A stretch of 8,336 nucleotides of DNA from Akkermansiaceae bacterium (lineage in GTDB: Bacteria; Verrucomicrobiota; Verrucomicrobiia; Verrucomicrobiales; Akkermansiaceae): contig JALZVD010000384.1 of the NCBI GenBank assembly GCA_023300205.1, positions 1-8,336 on the forward strand, in the 5' to 3' direction. Positions 7,120 to 8,336 of the stretch are shown one piece after another. The first letter of the stretch is position 1; each line of letters opens with the position of its first letter. The position numbers and the translations under genes are program-made. Below the pieces are notes generated by a model. The model was not told where the DNA came from. It worked only from the letters and a program-made list of their open reading frames with translations, and searched no databases.

Positions 7120-7941
7120 ATGCTTAGACTCTCAGTCATACTCATACACCTCCTAATCATCTCAACATCTATCAGTTGCACCAATACCAAAGGACCAGTC
7201 ATCGCTCCAAATACAAAAGCAAAAGCCATCAACCAGATTTCAATCCAAAAATACGGCTGCGGTCCAGCATCACTAATCAATGCCTATCGTTTCGGATCAC
7301 CAAAATGGAATACAGCCACAACCAAAATTGTCGGTAACACCGATAAAGAGCAATTTGACTTCCTCGTAAAATACTATGGTAAAATTTTCTCCAGATACGC
7401 CCGTGCTAGTATGCGCTGGGATTCACGCTCCGGAATTAACGGACTTGACCTCACCGACCTAGCAAATGATTTCCAAACCAGACGCAAACTATCACTCCCT
7501 AAACTCAAACACACCACCCACTTCATCAAACCAAAGACCGATCACAGCACGCTTCTAAAAAACACTCACAAACACCTCGTAAAATCCCTTAAAAAAGGAT
7601 TCCCCCCTCTCATTAGCGTCAAAAGGTTTGCCCAGCAAGGAACTAGATGGAGACAAGTACACGGTCATTTTGTCGTCCTCTATGAGATCCAAGGATCTAT
7701 TCCGAAAAAAGCCACATCCTTTGAAATCAAATACATCGACCCATGGGGTGGAAAAATTAAAACAGGAACGATCAAAATACCACAAACCGCATTCTTCGCC
7801 GTAAACAATGCGGAGCAAAAACCCACATTCCGCAAGTCTCCCACTCTCACTGTTGACTTCCCTGATTCTAGACTAGGAAAACACCTCGTCAGAAAAAACG
7901 AAAAAAGCGCCACAATCCTAGCTTCAAGCATCACACCTTAA
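7120..7941 (+). CDS. Probable lipoprotein with C39-like cysteine peptidase domain
   Basis: A 273-residue protein. Residues 1-19 form a signal sequence (hydrophobic 5-18) ending SISC, with C20 the likely lipidated cysteine; Ser at -3 makes the lipobox imperfect. The mature domain has the papain-like C39 pattern: IQKYGCGPASLINAYRFG with catalytic C47 and Q43 as a possible oxyanion residue, then VHGHFVVLYEI (H181 or, more likely, H183), then YIDPWGG (D207). That Cys-His-Asp order and spacing fit the peptidase C39-like superfamily, here as a free-standing envelope protein without an ABC transporter. The insert between Cys and His (about 60-160) is basic. The substrate is unknown; it could process peptides, act as an amidase, or be inactive. 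The only sensible start is 7120; no Shine-Dalgarno sequence precedes it. The next lipoprotein gene follows 156 bp downstream on the same strand. Confidence 0.75.
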   Translation: MLRLSVILIHLLIISTSISCTNTKGPVIAPNTKAKAINQISIQKYGCGPASLINAYRFGSPKWNTATTKIVGNTDKEQFDFLVKYYGKIFSRYARASMRWDSRSGINGLDLTDLANDFQTRRKLSLPKLKHTTHFIKPKTDHSTLLKNTHKHLVKSLKKGFPPLISVKRFAQQGTRWRQVHGHFVVLYEIQGSIPKKATSFEIKYIDPWGGKIKTGTIKIPQTAFFAVNNAEQKPTFRKSPTLTVDFPDSRLGKHLVRKNEKSATILASSITP

Positions 7942-8063
7942 AACTAATCATTTAATGTGACTTTTCATATAATAATAAAGTCTACTTACATAAGCCTTAA
8001 AAAAATAAAACATATATCCAAACTTGATCTACTTAGTATTCTACACTAAGAACCTTACATAGA

Positions 8064-8090
8064 TTGACAGCCCAGACTGCACATTAACTA
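8064..8090 (+). promoter_or_regulatory. Possible promoter just upstream of the right-edge lipoprotein gene
   Basis: A consensus TTGACA (8064-8069) is followed after 15 bp by TAACTA (8085-8090), seven bases before the ATG at 8098. If used, the transcript would start at or very near the start codon and be leaderless or nearly so. The spacer is short and the -10 weak, so this is tentative. Confidence 0.25.
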
Positions 8091-8097
8091 CTCTATC

Positions 8098-8336
8098 ATG
8101 AATTACCCAATATTAAATACCAAACAGCTCCTAACATCTCTCTCGCTAATCATCGTCACAGCTTTATCCAGCTGTGGTCCGACCGCTAGTCCAGATACTC
8201 CTAACCCTAAAATACTCACCCCTCTAAAGGCTGTATTCATAAACCCTCACAAGTCTGGAACCTATGAACATTTTAAAGCTGAACCCAGCTACCCCAAAAC
8301 ATACAACGTCTATAAAAATACAACTCTCCTAGCTGC
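8098..8336 (+). CDS. N-terminal fragment of a lipoprotein, cut by the window edge
   Basis: An open frame with 79 complete codons that runs off the right edge; it is too short at this end to have a stop in view. Residues 1-25 are a clear lipoprotein signal peptide (hydrophobic 11-23) with a good lipobox LSSC (C26 lipidated). A Pro/Thr-rich linker follows (GPTASPDTPNPK), then the start of a folded region containing SGTYEHF (53-59) and YPKTYNVYKNTTLLA (65-79). This lead-in reminds me of YkuD-type L,D-transpeptidase lipoproteins, but the catalytic HxxxSxGC region would lie outside the window, so that is a guess. The gene is on the same strand as the C39-like lipoprotein, 156 bp away. No Shine-Dalgarno sequence precedes the ATG. 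Confidence 0.75.
   Translation, partial: MNYPILNTKQLLTSLSLIIVTALSSCGPTASPDTPNPKILTPLKAVFINPHKSGTYEHFKAEPSYPKTYNVYKNTTLLA

Noticed and set aside
7555..7934. Minus-strand open frames inside the C39-like gene
   Set aside because: They overlap the His and Asp catalytic region of the plus-strand gene and look like shadows.
7959..7982. Inverted repeat GACTTT/AAAGTC downstream of the C39-like gene, considered as a terminator
   Set aside because: The stem is AT-rich, the loop is 12 nt, and no T run follows on the plus strand.
8032..8050. CTTAGT/ACTAAG inverted repeat upstream of the right-edge gene
   Set aside because: A 6-bp AT-rich stem without a T run; such pairs are expected by chance in this sequence, and there is no second copy.

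Overview
The window reads as ordinary chromosome of a Gram-negative, moderately AT-rich bacterium (roughly 40-45% G+C by eye). It carries four complete housekeeping-type or enzyme-like genes, one repeat-built lipoprotein gene, one membrane metalloprotease-like gene, and the start of a further lipoprotein gene cut by the right edge. Three of the seven genes encode probable lipoproteins. Together with start codons that lack Shine-Dalgarno sequences and the general look of the hypothetical proteins, this suggests the Planctomycetes-Verrucomicrobia-Chlamydiae group, most likely Verrucomicrobiota. That placement is an inference from protein style, not from a marker gene.

Layout, left to right: fhs (formate-tetrahydrofolate ligase, minus) is divergent from mnmH/selU (tRNA 2-selenouridine synthase, plus) across a 119-bp gap. 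Next, also on plus, is a six-helix membrane protein with an HELTH zinc-protease motif and a very basic N-terminal tail. It ends at a clear intrinsic terminator (3974-4012). A second, oppositely oriented terminator (4148-4180) ends the convergent minus-strand gene 4217-4831. That gene encodes a small lipoprotein made almost entirely of 11-residue AAAGAVDSAK-type repeats. Upstream of it on the same strand is a DinG/YoaA-type iron-sulfur DNA helicase (4961-6985). The helicase is divergent across 134 bp from a plus-strand C39-like cysteine-peptidase lipoprotein (7120-7941). After 156 bp a second lipoprotein starts (8098 to the edge).

The genes do not form one obvious pathway. fhs serves one-carbon metabolism, mnmH serves selenium modification of tRNA wobble uridines, and the helicase serves DNA repair. 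The three lipoproteins and the membrane protease-like protein are envelope components. No CRISPR array, phage, transposase, integrase, tRNA or rRNA is visible, and I see no convincing multi-gene novel system.

The most distinctive items are the hendecad-repeat lipoprotein, the strong C-over-G excess of the plus strand regardless of gene direction, and the absence of Shine-Dalgarno sequences before all seven starts. Intergenic gaps are all shorter than 300 bases. The largest (3943-4216) holds the two facing terminators.
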